Shown here: in pieces, positions 1 to 11,655 of the stretch | How the letters are laid out: each line of letters begins with the position of its first letter | How positions within the stretch are numbered: position 1 is the stretch's first letter | Assembly (NCBI RefSeq): GCF_019890615.1 | Contig: NZ_JAINVZ010000006.1 | Location: forward strand, 62,001 to 126,000 | Source: Streptantibioticus parmotrematis | Lineage (GTDB): Bacteria; Actinomycetota; Actinomycetes; Streptomycetales; Streptomycetaceae | Direction: 5' to 3' | DNA length: 64,000 nucleotides | Position numbers and translations under genes: made by a program | Notes under the pieces: generated by a model | The model's database searches: none | Told to the model about the DNA's origin: nothing | Seen by the model: only the letters and a program-made list of their open reading frames with translations

Positions 1-76
1 GTTCCCGGTCGGGCCCCTGACGGGGGTAGCCGTACACGGTGGCCCGTGCTGCCGCGGCTGCGGGCTTCGCTGTCAT
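1..76 (-). CDS. metE: MetE, cobalamin-independent methionine synthase (N-terminal 25 codons only)
   Basis: Only the first 25 codons lie in the window. Read on the minus strand from the ATG at 76 they give MTAKPAAAARATVYGYPRQG and then PDRE. The VYGYPR.GP.RE signature is the conserved start of MetE, which transfers a methyl group from 5-methyltetrahydropteroyl-triglutamate to homocysteine in the cytoplasm. A clear ribosome site (GAAGGAG) lies a few bases upstream. The call is strengthened by the cobalamin riboswitch in the leader, which is the classic control of metE: when B12 is present, MetH suffices and metE is shut off. The rest of the protein and its catalytic zinc site are outside the window. 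Confidence 0.87.
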   Translation of the reverse strand, partial: MTAKPAAAAARATVYGYPRQGPDRE

Positions 77-260
77 GACTCTCCTTCGCGAGCGTGACTC
101 GTGCGGTCACGGAAGGGGCCCGCGGGGCGCGAAGGGGACGACAGGCCGACGGCGCCGCGCCGGTCGCGTGGCGACGCGCGCGTGTCGTGCGGTGACGCTC
201 CCGACCCGCCCTCGAAGGTCTTCCGGGACATCCGCGCGCGATCGGTCGCACGCGGGCAAC

Positions 261-468
261 GGGCAGGTCTTCGGACTCACGGGCACGCCTGCCGGATGGT
301 CCCGGCGGACACCTACTGGCCGTCGCTTCCCGGATCCGCGGCCCGGATCCAGTGCGTATGACGGCGGTCGTTCCCGCTCACCGCTGCGGGGCAGTCCCGG
401 ATTCCCACCGGGTTCCCTCTTGCGACGCCACCGCCTGGCGGACGGGGCGAACCAGCTGCACCGGCCAG
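261..468 (-). promoter_or_regulatory. Cobalamin (AdoCbl) riboswitch controlling metE
   Basis: On the minus strand the core reads GAGGGAACCCGGTGGGAATC, then CGGGACTGCCCCGCAGCGG and GTGAG, the standard B12 box and flanking helices. The element closes with AGTCCGAAGACCTGCC, the usual 3' end of this class. It sits about 190 nt upstream of the metE start. In the known class, ligand binding lowers expression. The roughly 185 nt between aptamer and start codon would contain the expression platform. Confidence 0.94.
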
Positions 469-559
469 CCTAGAGGGCGAACGAGGGGAGGGACAGGACC
501 GCCCACATCGCGGACGGCGAGGTGAGACGGCGTGTCGGCCACGAGGGCGTGTCGTCACG

Positions 560-577
560 AAGGCGTGGCCACGCCTT
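560..577. repeat. 18-bp perfect palindrome
   Basis: AAGGCGTGGCCACGCCTT reads the same on both strands. It lies between the metE leader and the terminator-like hairpin of the aceA/aceB block. It has no loop, so an operator is as likely as an RNA hairpin. Position suits a site in or near the metE promoter. Function is not known. Confidence 0.45.
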
Positions 578-592
578 CCGGGAACGCGACGC

Positions 593-629
593 GGGGCGTG
601 CCGCGGACCGACCGTCCGCCGCACGCCCC
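593..629 (-). terminator. Terminator-like hairpin after the aceA-aceB-dehydrogenase block
   Basis: Nine-base perfect arms GGGGCGTGC and GCACGCCCC enclose a second inverted pair (CGGAC/GTCCG). It begins about 50 bases after the stop codon of the last gene. There is no U-tract, which is common for Streptomyces terminators. Confidence 0.6.
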
Positions 630-676
630 GCCCGCGTGGGCCGGGTCCGCTTCCGCCCGGCCGGGCCCGGGGTCCC

Positions 677-1542
677 TCAACCCCGGGAGTAGGTGTGGAA
701 CCCTCGCCCCGTCTTGCGGCCCAGCAGCCCCGCCTCCACCATCCGCGACAGCAGCGGCGGCGGGGCGTAGGACGGCTCCTTGAACTCCGCGTACAGCGAG
801 TCCGCGATCGACGCGACGGTGTCGAGACCGATCAGGTCGGCCAGTTTCAGCGGTCCCATCGGGTGCGCGCAGCCCAGCTCCATCCCCGCGTCCACGTCCG
901 ATGCCGTGGCGAATCCCGACTCGGCCATCCGGATCGCCGCCAGGAGGTACGGGATGAGCAGCGCGTTGACGACGAAGCCCGCGCGGTCCTGGGAGCGGAT
1001 CGCCGTCTTGCCCAGCACCCCGGTGGCGAACTCCTCGACCCGGGCCAGGGTGTCCGCGCCGGTGTGCAGCGAGGTGACGATCTCGACCAGCGGCAGCACC
1101 GGCACCGGGTTGAAGAAGTGCAGCCCCACGACGTGGTCGGCACGGCCGGTGGCCATGCCCAGGCGCATCACCGGGATCGCCGAGGTGTTGGTGGCCAGGA
1201 TCGCGTCCGGATCCCGCACGATCTTGTCGAGCCTGCGGAAGACCTCGGTCTTGACCTCGGCGTCCTCCACGACCGCCTCGACCACCAGCTCCCGGTCGGC
1301 CAGGTCGTCCAGGTCCGCGGTGAAGGCCAGCCGGGCCAGCGCCGCGTCCCGTTCCCCGGCGTCCGCCTTGCCCCGGGCCACCGCCTGGTCGAGGGAGCGG
1401 GCGATCCGCTCGCGGGCCGCCGAGGTCGCGGCGGCGTTCGCCTCGCACACCACCGTGTCCAGTCCCGCGCGGGCGCAGACCTCCGCGATCCCCGCGCCCA
1501 TCTGCCCGCCGCCGACCACGCCGACGCGGCGCGGCACGGCGC

Positions 1543-1546
<4 letters not shown>
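677..1546 (-). CDS. 3-hydroxybutyryl-CoA / 3-hydroxyacyl-CoA dehydrogenase
   Basis: A 289-aa NAD-dependent enzyme that oxidises (3S)-hydroxyacyl-CoA to 3-ketoacyl-CoA in short-chain fatty-acid breakdown. The N-terminus carries the Rossmann motif GVVGGGQMGAG at about residues 8-18. The catalytic histidine segment GLHFFNPVPV is near residue 140, and the C-terminal half has the dimerisation helices ending in GLLGRKTGRGF. Its length equals that of the usual family member. The GTG start overlaps the malate synthase stop (GTGA), so it is translationally coupled as the last gene of the block. In this setting it would feed acetyl-CoA from C4 acids into the glyoxylate shunt encoded just upstream. A related substrate (for example branched acyl-CoA) cannot be excluded. 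Confidence 0.88.
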
Positions 1547-3150
<1,604 letters not shown>

Positions 3151-3204
3151 GGCATGGCTCCTGTCGGTGTGCGGGAGGCGGACCCGCAGGGGGTGTGGCG
3201 GCGC

Positions 3205-3241
3205 GGTGCCGCCGCGCGGGGACGAGGCGCGCGGCGGCACC
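3205..3241. terminator. 14-bp perfect hairpin between aceA and aceB
   Basis: GGTGCCGCCGCGCG and its exact reverse complement CGCGCGGCGGCACC are separated by 9 bases. It lies between the aceA stop and the aceB start. It could end or stabilise the aceA message, giving more isocitrate lyase than malate synthase. Confidence 0.6.
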
Positions 3242-3281
3242 GGGATCAGGGACGGCTCGGTGGACCGGGGTCAGGTGCGGC

Positions 3282-4565
<1,284 letters not shown>

Positions 4566-4623
4566 GACCACTCCTGAGTTCGCTTCGTGCCGGGATGCGT
4601 TCGTGCCAATGGTGTGAAAGGAA

Positions 4624-4648
4624 CCGCTAGGCACCGGGTGCCTAGCGG
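4624..4648. promoter_or_regulatory. 25-bp perfect palindrome upstream of aceA (candidate operator)
   Basis: Twelve-base arms CCGCTAGGCACC and GGTGCCTAGCGG flank one central G. It lies 59 bases before the aceA start codon. A one-base centre argues for a protein-binding dyad rather than an RNA hairpin. CTAG-containing sites are rare in DNA of this composition, which adds weight. Confidence 0.6.
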
Positions 4649-4808
4649 GTGCGGCCCGCCGGGCCCGTTGCGGTGGTACGCGACGTGGATGCGGCGGGCC
4701 CGGCGGACGGCCTGGACGATCCGGTGTCTGACGACGTCAGGGCATGAATCGCGCCCGGTGTCCGGTCGCTTCGCCGGGGTTCCGGCGGCCGCACTACGAC
4801 TGTCGCAG

Positions 4809-4823
4809 TGGCACTGAGTGCCA
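4809..4823. promoter_or_regulatory. Palindrome in the aceA/regulator intergenic region
   Basis: TGGCACTGAGTGCCA has 7-base arms around a single G. It sits between the 25-bp palindrome and the YTGCGAA boxes and could be part of either divergent promoter. Confidence 0.4.
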
Positions 4824-4847
4824 TCAAGAGTGACTCGATGCCAACTT

Positions 4848-4885
4848 CTGCGAATCTTCCGCTCGCCGATTGCCAAGGTTGCGAA
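4848..4885. promoter_or_regulatory. YTGCGAA boxes (candidate ScfR/RamB operator)
   Basis: Three related heptamers occur: CTGCGAA at 4848, TTGCCAA at 4870 and TTGCGAA at 4879. The last two are direct repeats 9 bases apart. The same heptamer recurs in the promoter region of the second, paralogous regulator at 13.2 kb. The known RamB/PrpR sites of mycobacteria and corynebacteria contain TTTGCAAA, a similar core. The link to these proteins is inferred. Confidence 0.55.
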
Positions 4886-4970
4886 GCCCTGACCGGTCCT
4901 CGCGGCGGCTAAGGTGACCGCACACGACCCCCGGAGGGGGACCGGGCGGAGCCCCGGGAGGGAGGACACG

Positions 4971-6389
4971 ATGGCCAAGACCTACGCCGGCGCCCGGCTG
5001 CGCAGGCTGCGCGAGGAACGGCGGCTCAGCCAGGCGGAGCTGGCCCGCGTCCTGGCGATCTCGCCCAGCTACCTCAACCAGATGGAGCACGACTCCCGGC
5101 CGCTGACCGTGCCGGTACTGCTGCGGCTCACCGAGGCGTTCGGCGTGGACCCGGGCTTCTTCTCCGAACGCGACACCAACCGCGTCCTGGCCGACCTGCG
5201 CGAGGCGCTGGCCGACGAGGTCGCCGCCGACCGCGTCGCCCCCTCGGAGCTGGCCGAACTCGCCTCCCGCCTGCCCACGGTCGCCGCCGTCCTGATCGAC
5301 CTGAGCCGCCGCAAGCAGGCGCTGACCGAGCAGGTCGCCCGTACCTCCGACAACCGCGGCACCGGCGGCCCGACCCTGCCGTGGTCACCGCACGAGGAGA
5401 TCCGCGAGTTCTTCTACCGCAGGCAGAACTACCTGCACGAGGCCGACCTGGCCGCCGAGGACCTGGCCGCCGCGATCGGCATCAGGCCCGGCGAGGTGCT
5501 GCGCGCCCTGAGCGCACGCCTCACCGACCGGCACGGCGTGCGCCTGGCGGCCGACACCACCGACCGCCTGCACCACTACGACGGCCACGCCCGCGTCCTC
5601 CACCTGTCCAACCGCCTGCGCCCCGGCCAGCAGGCGTTCCGCATGGCGACCCAGCTCGCCCTGCTGGAGTACGACGAGGAACTGTCCGCGCTCGCCTCCG
5701 AGGACCACGAACACGGCTCCGCCACCTGGTCGTTGGCGCGCATCGGCATCGCCAACTACTTCGCCGCCGCGCTGGTGCTGCCCTACCGCGCCTTCCACGC
5801 CGCCGCCGAGGAACTGCGCTACGACATCGAGCGCCTCACCGACCGCTTCGGCCTCGGCTACGAGACGGTCTGCCACCGGCTGAGCACGCTGCAACGGCCC
5901 CGGCTGCGCGGCGTGCCGTTCTCCTTCGTGCGGGTGGACCGGGCGGGCAACCTCTCCAAGCGCCAGTCGGCCACCGGCTTCCACTTCTCCCGGGCCGGCG
6001 GCACCTGCCCGCTGTGGAACGTCTACGAGGCGTTCGCCGCCCCCGGCCGCATCCACGTGCAGATCGCCGCGATGCCGGACGGGCAGCGGTACCTGTGGAC
6101 CGCGCGGACCGTCACCCGGCACCGCGGCGGCTGGGGCGAGCCGGGCAAGACCTTCGCCATCGGTCTCGGCTGCGAGGTGCGGCACGCCTCCCGGCTGGTC
6201 TACTCCGACGGCCTGGACCTGGACAACGTCTCCGCCGCCACGCCGATCGGCATGGGCTGCCGCATCTGCGAACGCCTGGACTGCCCGCAGCGCGCGGTGC
6301 CGCCGCTGGACCGGTCGCTGGCCATCGACGAGAACAGCACGACCTTCGTGCCCTACCCGGTGGCGGAGCGACCGGGGCGGCAGCGCTGA
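4971..6389 (+). CDS. ScfR/RamB-type short-chain fatty acid regulator (XRE HTH + IrrE-like + C-terminal cysteine domain)
   Basis: A 472-aa transcription regulator. Residues 8-65 form an XRE helix-turn-helix (RLRRLREERRLSQAELARVL, then SPSYLNQMEHDSRP). The middle (about 150-330) is the IrrE/ImmA-like region, including RIGIANYFAAALVLPYRAFH and YDIERLTDRFGLGYETVCHR; the HExxH zinc motif is absent, as usual in this family. The C-terminus has the conserved GLGCEVRH and GMGCRICERLDCPQRA cysteines, which in the characterised homologue PrpR hold an iron-sulfur cluster. The ATG at 4971 follows GGGAGGGAGG. It is divergent from aceA, so it probably senses an acyl-CoA and controls the glyoxylate genes, in the manner of RamB. 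It is a clear paralogue of the regulator at 11.7-13.1 kb. Confidence 0.88.
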   Translation: MAKTYAGARLRRLREERRLSQAELARVLAISPSYLNQMEHDSRPLTVPVLLRLTEAFGVDPGFFSERDTNRVLADLREALADEVAADRVAPSELAELASRLPTVAAVLIDLSRRKQALTEQVARTSDNRGTGGPTLPWSPHEEIREFFYRRQNYLHEADLAAEDLAAAIGIRPGEVLRALSARLTDRHGVRLAADTTDRLHHYDGHARVLHLSNRLRPGQQAFRMATQLALLEYDEELSALASEDHEHGSATWSLARIGIANYFAAALVLPYRAFHAAAEELRYDIERLTDRFGLGYETVCHRLSTLQRPRLRGVPFSFVRVDRAGNLSKRQSATGFHFSRAGGTCPLWNVYEAFAAPGRIHVQIAAMPDGQRYLWTARTVTRHRGGWGEPGKTFAIGLGCEVRHASRLVYSDGLDLDNVSAATPIGMGCRICERLDCPQRAVPPLDRSLAIDENSTTFVPYPVAERPGRQR

Positions 6390-6412
6390 CCTGCGGGAAC
6401 GAGAACGGCGGA

Positions 6413-6449
6413 AGTTGGTCCTGGACTTACTAGGACGTCCAACTATATG
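6413..6449 (+). promoter_or_regulatory. Promoter with imperfect inverted repeat ahead of the valine operon leader
   Basis: AGTTGGTCCT and AGGACGTCCAACT form an imperfect inverted repeat (outer arms AGTTGG/CCAACT perfect). It ends at CTATATG, a fair -10 (TATATG at 6444), with CTGGAC 17 bases upstream as a possible -35. The region is AT-richer than its surroundings and directly precedes the cobalamin riboswitch, so this is the probable start of the leader RNA. Confidence 0.5.
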
Positions 6450-6457
6450 TTCGTGGG

Positions 6458-6618
6458 CAAGGCCCGCGGTGCAGGGAAGCCGGTGTGAATCCGGCACGGT
6501 CCCGCCACTGTGACCGGGGAGCGCGTCCTCGCTGTACGACACGCCACTGACGGAGGAAGTCTGCCGTCGGGAAGGCGGGAGGACGGGCGCTGATCCGGGA
6601 GTCAGGATACCGGTCGCG
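6458..6618 (+). promoter_or_regulatory. Cobalamin riboswitch in front of the mmsA valine operon
   Basis: The core GGGAAGCCGGTGTGAATCC, then GGCACGGTCCCGCCACTG and TGACC, is a textbook B12 box. The 3' closing part GGGAGTCAGGATACCGG is also standard. The next substantial gene is mmsA, 240 bases downstream, with only a 34-codon reading frame between. B12 riboswitches normally precede metE, nrd, transport or cobalamin synthesis genes, so control of valine breakdown is unusual. Confidence 0.95.
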
Positions 6619-6657
6619 GGGTGTTCCGTGTTGTCCACGAGGATGGAGCAGACACGC

Positions 6658-6762
6658 ATGGCACCGGTACGTCTCCACGACCCTGGTGATCCGGCCCCGG
6701 TCCGGCCGGGAGGACGCACGTCCCCCCGCCCCGGCCGCTCCCGCGCCATCGCGTCCTTCTGA
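6658..6762 (+). CDS. Possible 34-codon leader peptide or gene remnant behind the B12 riboswitch
   Basis: The frame starts at ATG 6658 with GGAG 9 bases upstream and ends at TGA 6760, giving MAPVRLHDPGDPAPVRPGG and 15 further residues. The start site is placed where the first gene of a B12-riboswitch operon would normally begin. The product is arginine- and proline-rich, resembles nothing I recognise, and could be a leader peptide, a degenerate remnant of a former B12-regulated gene such as a cobalt transporter, or chance. In-frame ATG 6643 is an alternative start. Confidence 0.3.
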   Translation: MAPVRLHDPGDPAPVRPGGRTSPRPGRSRAIASF

Positions 6763-6861
6763 ACGGTCCGCCGAGCGGTCGCGCACACCCTCGCGCGCTG
6801 CGCCGGCCGACCCTGCCATCCCCGGATCGCACCTGAATCGCACTGACGAGAGCAGGTTTCC

Positions 6862-8361
<1,500 letters not shown>

Positions 8362-8367
8362 GCAGCG

Positions 8368-9510
8368 ATGAGCACACTGACCAAGGACCAACTCGCCCTG
8401 GCGGAAGCCACACTGGACTTCACCCAGGACCGCATCGCCCCGCACGCGGTCGCCTGGGACCAGGACAAGCACTTCCCCCTGGACGTCCTGCGCGAGGCGG
8501 CCGGGCTCGGGCTCGGCGGGGTGTACGTCCGCGAGGACGCGGGCGGCTCCGGCCTCACCCGCACCGACGGCGTGGTGATCTTCGAGGTGCTGGCCACCGG
8601 CGACCCCTCGATCGCCGGCTACCTGTCGATCCACAACATGGTCGGCTGGATGATCGACCGCTACGGCGACGACGCCCAGCGGGCCCGCTGGCTGCCGGGG
8701 TTGTGCGCGATGGACACCCTGGGCAGCTACTGCCTGACCGAACCCGGCGCGGGCTCCGACGCGGCGGCCCTCGCCACCCGCGCGGAACGCGTCGGCGACA
8801 CCTACGTGCTCAACGGCGTCAAGCAGTTCATCTCCGGAGCGGGCGCCTCGCAGCTGTACGTCGTCATGGCCCGCACCGGCGCCGAAGGGCCCGACGGCAT
8901 CTCGGCGTTCGTCGTCGACCGCGACGACCCGGGCGTCTCGTTCGGCCCCAACGAGAAGAAGATGGGCTGGAACGCGCAGCCCACCCGCCAGGTCGTGCTG
9001 GACGGCGTCCGGCTGCCCGCCGACCGCCGCCTCGGCGCGGAGGGCGACGGCTTCCGCATCGCCATGAACGGCCTCAACGGCGGCCGCCTCGGGATCGCCG
9101 CCTGCTCCCTCGGCGGTGCCCGCGCCGCCCTGCACCGCAGCGTGGAGTACCTCGCCGACCGCGAGGCGTTCGGCGCGCCGCTGCTGAAGTCGCAGGCACT
9201 CCAGTTCCGGCTCGCCGACATGGCCACCGAACTCGCCGCCGCCCGCGCGCTGGTGCGGCAGGCGGCCGAGGCGCTGGACCTGGGCGACCCGCAGGCACGG
9301 GAACTGTGCGCGATGGCCAAGCGGTTCGCCACCGACACCGGCTACCGGGTCGCCGACGAGGCGCTCCAACTGCACGGCGGCTACGGCTACCTGGCCGAGT
9401 ACGGCATCGAGAAGATCGTCCGCGACCTGCGGGTCCACCGGATCCTGGAAGGGACCAACGAGATCATGCGCCTGATCGTGGCCCGCGACCTGATCGGAGC
9501 CGCGCGGTGA
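8368..9510 (+). CDS. Acyl-CoA dehydrogenase, probably isobutyryl-CoA dehydrogenase
   Basis: A 380-aa FAD enzyme forming an alpha-beta double bond in acyl-CoA. It shows the family motifs YCLTEPGAGSDAA near residue 115, the middle-domain GWNAQPTRQVVLDGVRLPAD, the LQLHGGYGYLAEYGIEKIVR helix, and the catalytic glutamate in ILEGTNEIMRL near residue 368. It starts 6 bases after mmsA and overlaps the next gene by GTGA, so it is in the same operon. Since all neighbours act on valine intermediates, isobutyryl-CoA to methacrylyl-CoA is the best substrate guess; the sequence alone does not fix chain specificity. No separate methacrylyl-CoA hydratase is present in the operon. Confidence 0.88.
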   Translation: MSTLTKDQLALAEATLDFTQDRIAPHAVAWDQDKHFPLDVLREAAGLGLGGVYVREDAGGSGLTRTDGVVIFEVLATGDPSIAGYLSIHNMVGWMIDRYGDDAQRARWLPGLCAMDTLGSYCLTEPGAGSDAAALATRAERVGDTYVLNGVKQFISGAGASQLYVVMARTGAEGPDGISAFVVDRDDPGVSFGPNEKKMGWNAQPTRQVVLDGVRLPADRRLGAEGDGFRIAMNGLNGGRLGIAACSLGGARAALHRSVEYLADREAFGAPLLKSQALQFRLADMATELAAARALVRQAAEALDLGDPQARELCAMAKRFATDTGYRVADEALQLHGGYGYLAEYGIEKIVRDLRVHRILEGTNEIMRLIVARDLIGAAR

Positions 9511-10580
9511 CGCCCGACGACGCGCCGGTCCTCACTCGCACCGAGGGCCGCGCCGGGTACCTCACGCTCAACCGGCCGAAGGCGCTCAACGCCCTCACCC
9601 ACGACATGGTGCACCGCATCGACGAGGCCCTGACACGGTGGGAGGAGGACGACGCCGTCGAGACGGTCGTCATCACGGGCGAGGGAGAGCGCGGGCTGTG
9701 CGCGGGCGGCGACATCCGCGCCATCCACGCCGACGCGCGCTCCGGCGGCACCGCCTCGGCGGACTTCTGGCGCGACGAGTACCGGCTCAACGCCCGCGTC
9801 GCCCGCTACCCCAAGCCGTACGTGGCGGTCATGGACGGCATCGTGATGGGCGGCGGCGTGGGCGTCTCGGCCCACGGCTCGGTCCGCGTGGTGACCGAAC
9901 GCTCCAGGATCGCCATGCCGGAGACCGGCATCGGCTTCGTGCCCGACGTCGGCGGCACCTACCTGCTGGCCCTGGCGCCGGGCGAGCTGGGCACCCATCT
10001 CGCCCTCACCGGCACGCCCGTCGGCGCCCACGACGCCCAACGGTGCGGCCTGGCCGACCACTTCGTGCCGTCCGCCGCCCTGCCCCGCTTCCTCGCCGAC
10101 CTCGCGCACGCCCCCGTACGGGAGGCGCTCGCGCGGCACGTGAGCGCAGCGCCGCCCGGTGAACTCGACGCGCAACGCCGGTGGATCGACCGCTGCTACG
10201 CGGCCGACACCGCCGAGGAGATCGTGGAGCGGCTGCTGGCGGCGGGGGAGGTGCCGGCCAAGGAGGCGGCACGCACGCTGCTCGCCAAGTCGCCCACCGC
10301 GGTCAAGGTGACGCTGGCCGCGCTGCGCCGGGCGCGGTCGCTCGGCCCGCTGGAGGAGGTGCTGCGCCAGGAGTACCGGGTCTCGTGCGCCGCACTCTCC
10401 TCGCCCGACCTGGTCGAGGGCATCCGCGCCCAGGTGATCGACAAGGACCGCGCCCCGCGCTGGACGCCGCCCACCTTCGCGGAGGTCGGCGAGGCGGACG
10501 TGGCCCGCTGGTTCACACCGCTCGGCGACCGGGAGCTCGACCTGCCCGGCGCCGGCTCCACACAGGAGGTTCCCTGGTGA
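9507..10580 (+). CDS. 3-hydroxyisobutyryl-CoA hydrolase (crotonase family)
   Basis: A 357-aa crotonase-fold protein. The length and the internal sequences LTLNRPKALNALTHDMV, GLCAGGDIRAIH, GIVMGGGVGVSAHG, AMPETGIGFVPDVGGTYLL and SPTAVKVTLAALRRA match HIBYL-CoA hydrolases, which are longer than ordinary enoyl-CoA hydratases (about 260 aa). It would release free 3-hydroxyisobutyrate, the substrate of the following gene. The GTG start at 9507 overlaps the preceding TGA, and the 3' end overlaps mmsB. A dual hydratase/hydrolase role is possible because no separate hydratase is encoded here. Confidence 0.87.
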   Translation: MTPDDAPVLTRTEGRAGYLTLNRPKALNALTHDMVHRIDEALTRWEEDDAVETVVITGEGERGLCAGGDIRAIHADARSGGTASADFWRDEYRLNARVARYPKPYVAVMDGIVMGGGVGVSAHGSVRVVTERSRIAMPETGIGFVPDVGGTYLLALAPGELGTHLALTGTPVGAHDAQRCGLADHFVPSAALPRFLADLAHAPVREALARHVSAAPPGELDAQRRWIDRCYAADTAEEIVERLLAAGEVPAKEAARTLLAKSPTAVKVTLAALRRARSLGPLEEVLRQEYRVSCAALSSPDLVEGIRAQVIDKDRAPRWTPPTFAEVGEADVARWFTPLGDRELDLPGAGSTQEVPW

Positions 10581-11608
10581 GCAGTCCCAGCAGTGCCAAC
10601 AGCGGCGACGGCGTCAGCAGCGGCGATGGGGCCAGCGGTGGCGACGGCGTCCGCGGCGTCATCGGGTTCGTCGGCCTCGGTCACATGGGCGGTCCCATGG
10701 CCGCCAACCTCGTCAAGGCCGGTCACCAGGTGGCCGGTTACGACCTCGTGCCCGAGGCGCTCGCCGCCGCCCGGGACGCGGGGGTGAAGGCGGTGGGATC
10801 CGCCGCCGAGGCGGTCGCCGGAGCGGACGTGGTGATCACCATGCTGCCCGCCGGACGCCACGTCCTCGGCCTCTACCGCGAGCAGGGACTGCTGGCCGCC
10901 GCCCGGCCCGGCACGCTGTTCGTCGACTGCTCGACCATCGACGTCGCCGACGCCCGGGCCGCCCACGAGGCCGTCGTCCAGGCCGGTCACCGGGCCCTGG
11001 ACGCGCCGGTCTCCGGCGGTGTCGTCGGCGCCGAGGCCGGCACCCTCACCTTCATGGTGGGCGGCGGACAGGCCGAGTTCGCCGAGGCGGGACCGCTGCT
11101 GTCGGTGATGGGGAAGAAGGCCGTGCACTGCGGCGGCGCCGGTGCCGGACAGGCGGCGAAGATCTGCAACAACATGATCCTCGGCGTCACGATGATCGCC
11201 GTCAGCGAGGCGTTCGTGCTCGGCGAGAGCCTGGGCCTGTCCCACCAGGCGCTGTTCGACGTGGCGTCCACCGCCTCCGGTCAGTGCTGGGCGCTGAGCG
11301 TCAACTGCCCGGTCCCCGGCCCGGTCCCGGCCAGCCCCGCCAACCGCGACTACCGGCCCGGCTTCGCCGCCCCGCTGATGGCCAAGGACCTGGGCCTGGC
11401 CGCCAACGCCGCCCGCGCGGGCGGCGTCGACGCCGAACTCGGCCTGCGCGCAGCCGAGTCGTACGCCGCGTTCGCCGGGGGAGCGGGCGCAGCCGAGGAC
11501 TTCAGCGGCATCGTGCGCGCCATCCGGCAGCGCACCGCACCGGAAGGCGGCGGAACGGCCGGAGAGGCCGGGGAGGCCGGGGAGGCCGGGGAGGCCGGGG
11601 AGGCATGA
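10577..11608 (+). CDS. mmsB: 3-hydroxyisobutyrate dehydrogenase
   Basis: A 343-aa NAD-dependent beta-hydroxyacid dehydrogenase giving methylmalonate semialdehyde for MmsA. Motifs include IGFVGLGHMGGPMAANLVK near residue 29, DAPVSGGVVGAEAGTLTFMV, and the catalytic-lysine helix GAGQAAKICNNM. It has two unusual ends: about 26 residues of Gly/Ser/Asp-rich sequence before the Rossmann fold, and a C-terminal Gly-Glu-Ala repeat encoded by a 9-bp tandem repeat. Core length without these matches the usual 295 aa. The GTG at 10577 is chosen because of AGGAGG 6 bases upstream and the GTGA overlap with the hydrolase. Confidence 0.92.
   Translation: MSSPSSANSGDGVSSGDGASGGDGVRGVIGFVGLGHMGGPMAANLVKAGHQVAGYDLVPEALAAARDAGVKAVGSAAEAVAGADVVITMLPAGRHVLGLYREQGLLAAARPGTLFVDCSTIDVADARAAHEAVVQAGHRALDAPVSGGVVGAEAGTLTFMVGGGQAEFAEAGPLLSVMGKKAVHCGGAGAGQAAKICNNMILGVTMIAVSEAFVLGESLGLSHQALFDVASTASGQCWALSVNCPVPGPVPASPANRDYRPGFAAPLMAKDLGLAANAARAGGVDAELGLRAAESYAAFAGGAGAAEDFSGIVRAIRQRTAPEGGGTAGEAGEAGEAGEAGEA
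11564..11605 (+). repeat. 9-bp tandem repeat at the 3' end of mmsB
   Basis: Four full copies and a partial copy of GAGGCCGGG encode the Gly-Glu-Ala tail of MmsB. Because the unit is a multiple of three, copy-number change would alter tail length without a frameshift. Confidence 0.85.
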
Positions 11609-11655
11609 CCGCGTTCACCGGCGGGCGTCCGCCGCGCCGCACCCACCGCTGACGC

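Noticed and set aside
39-473. Overlapping long reading frames on the plus strand at the left end
   Set aside because: They cross the cobalamin riboswitch and the metE leader, and their translation is Arg/Pro-rich without any ribosome site. They are by-products of high GC.
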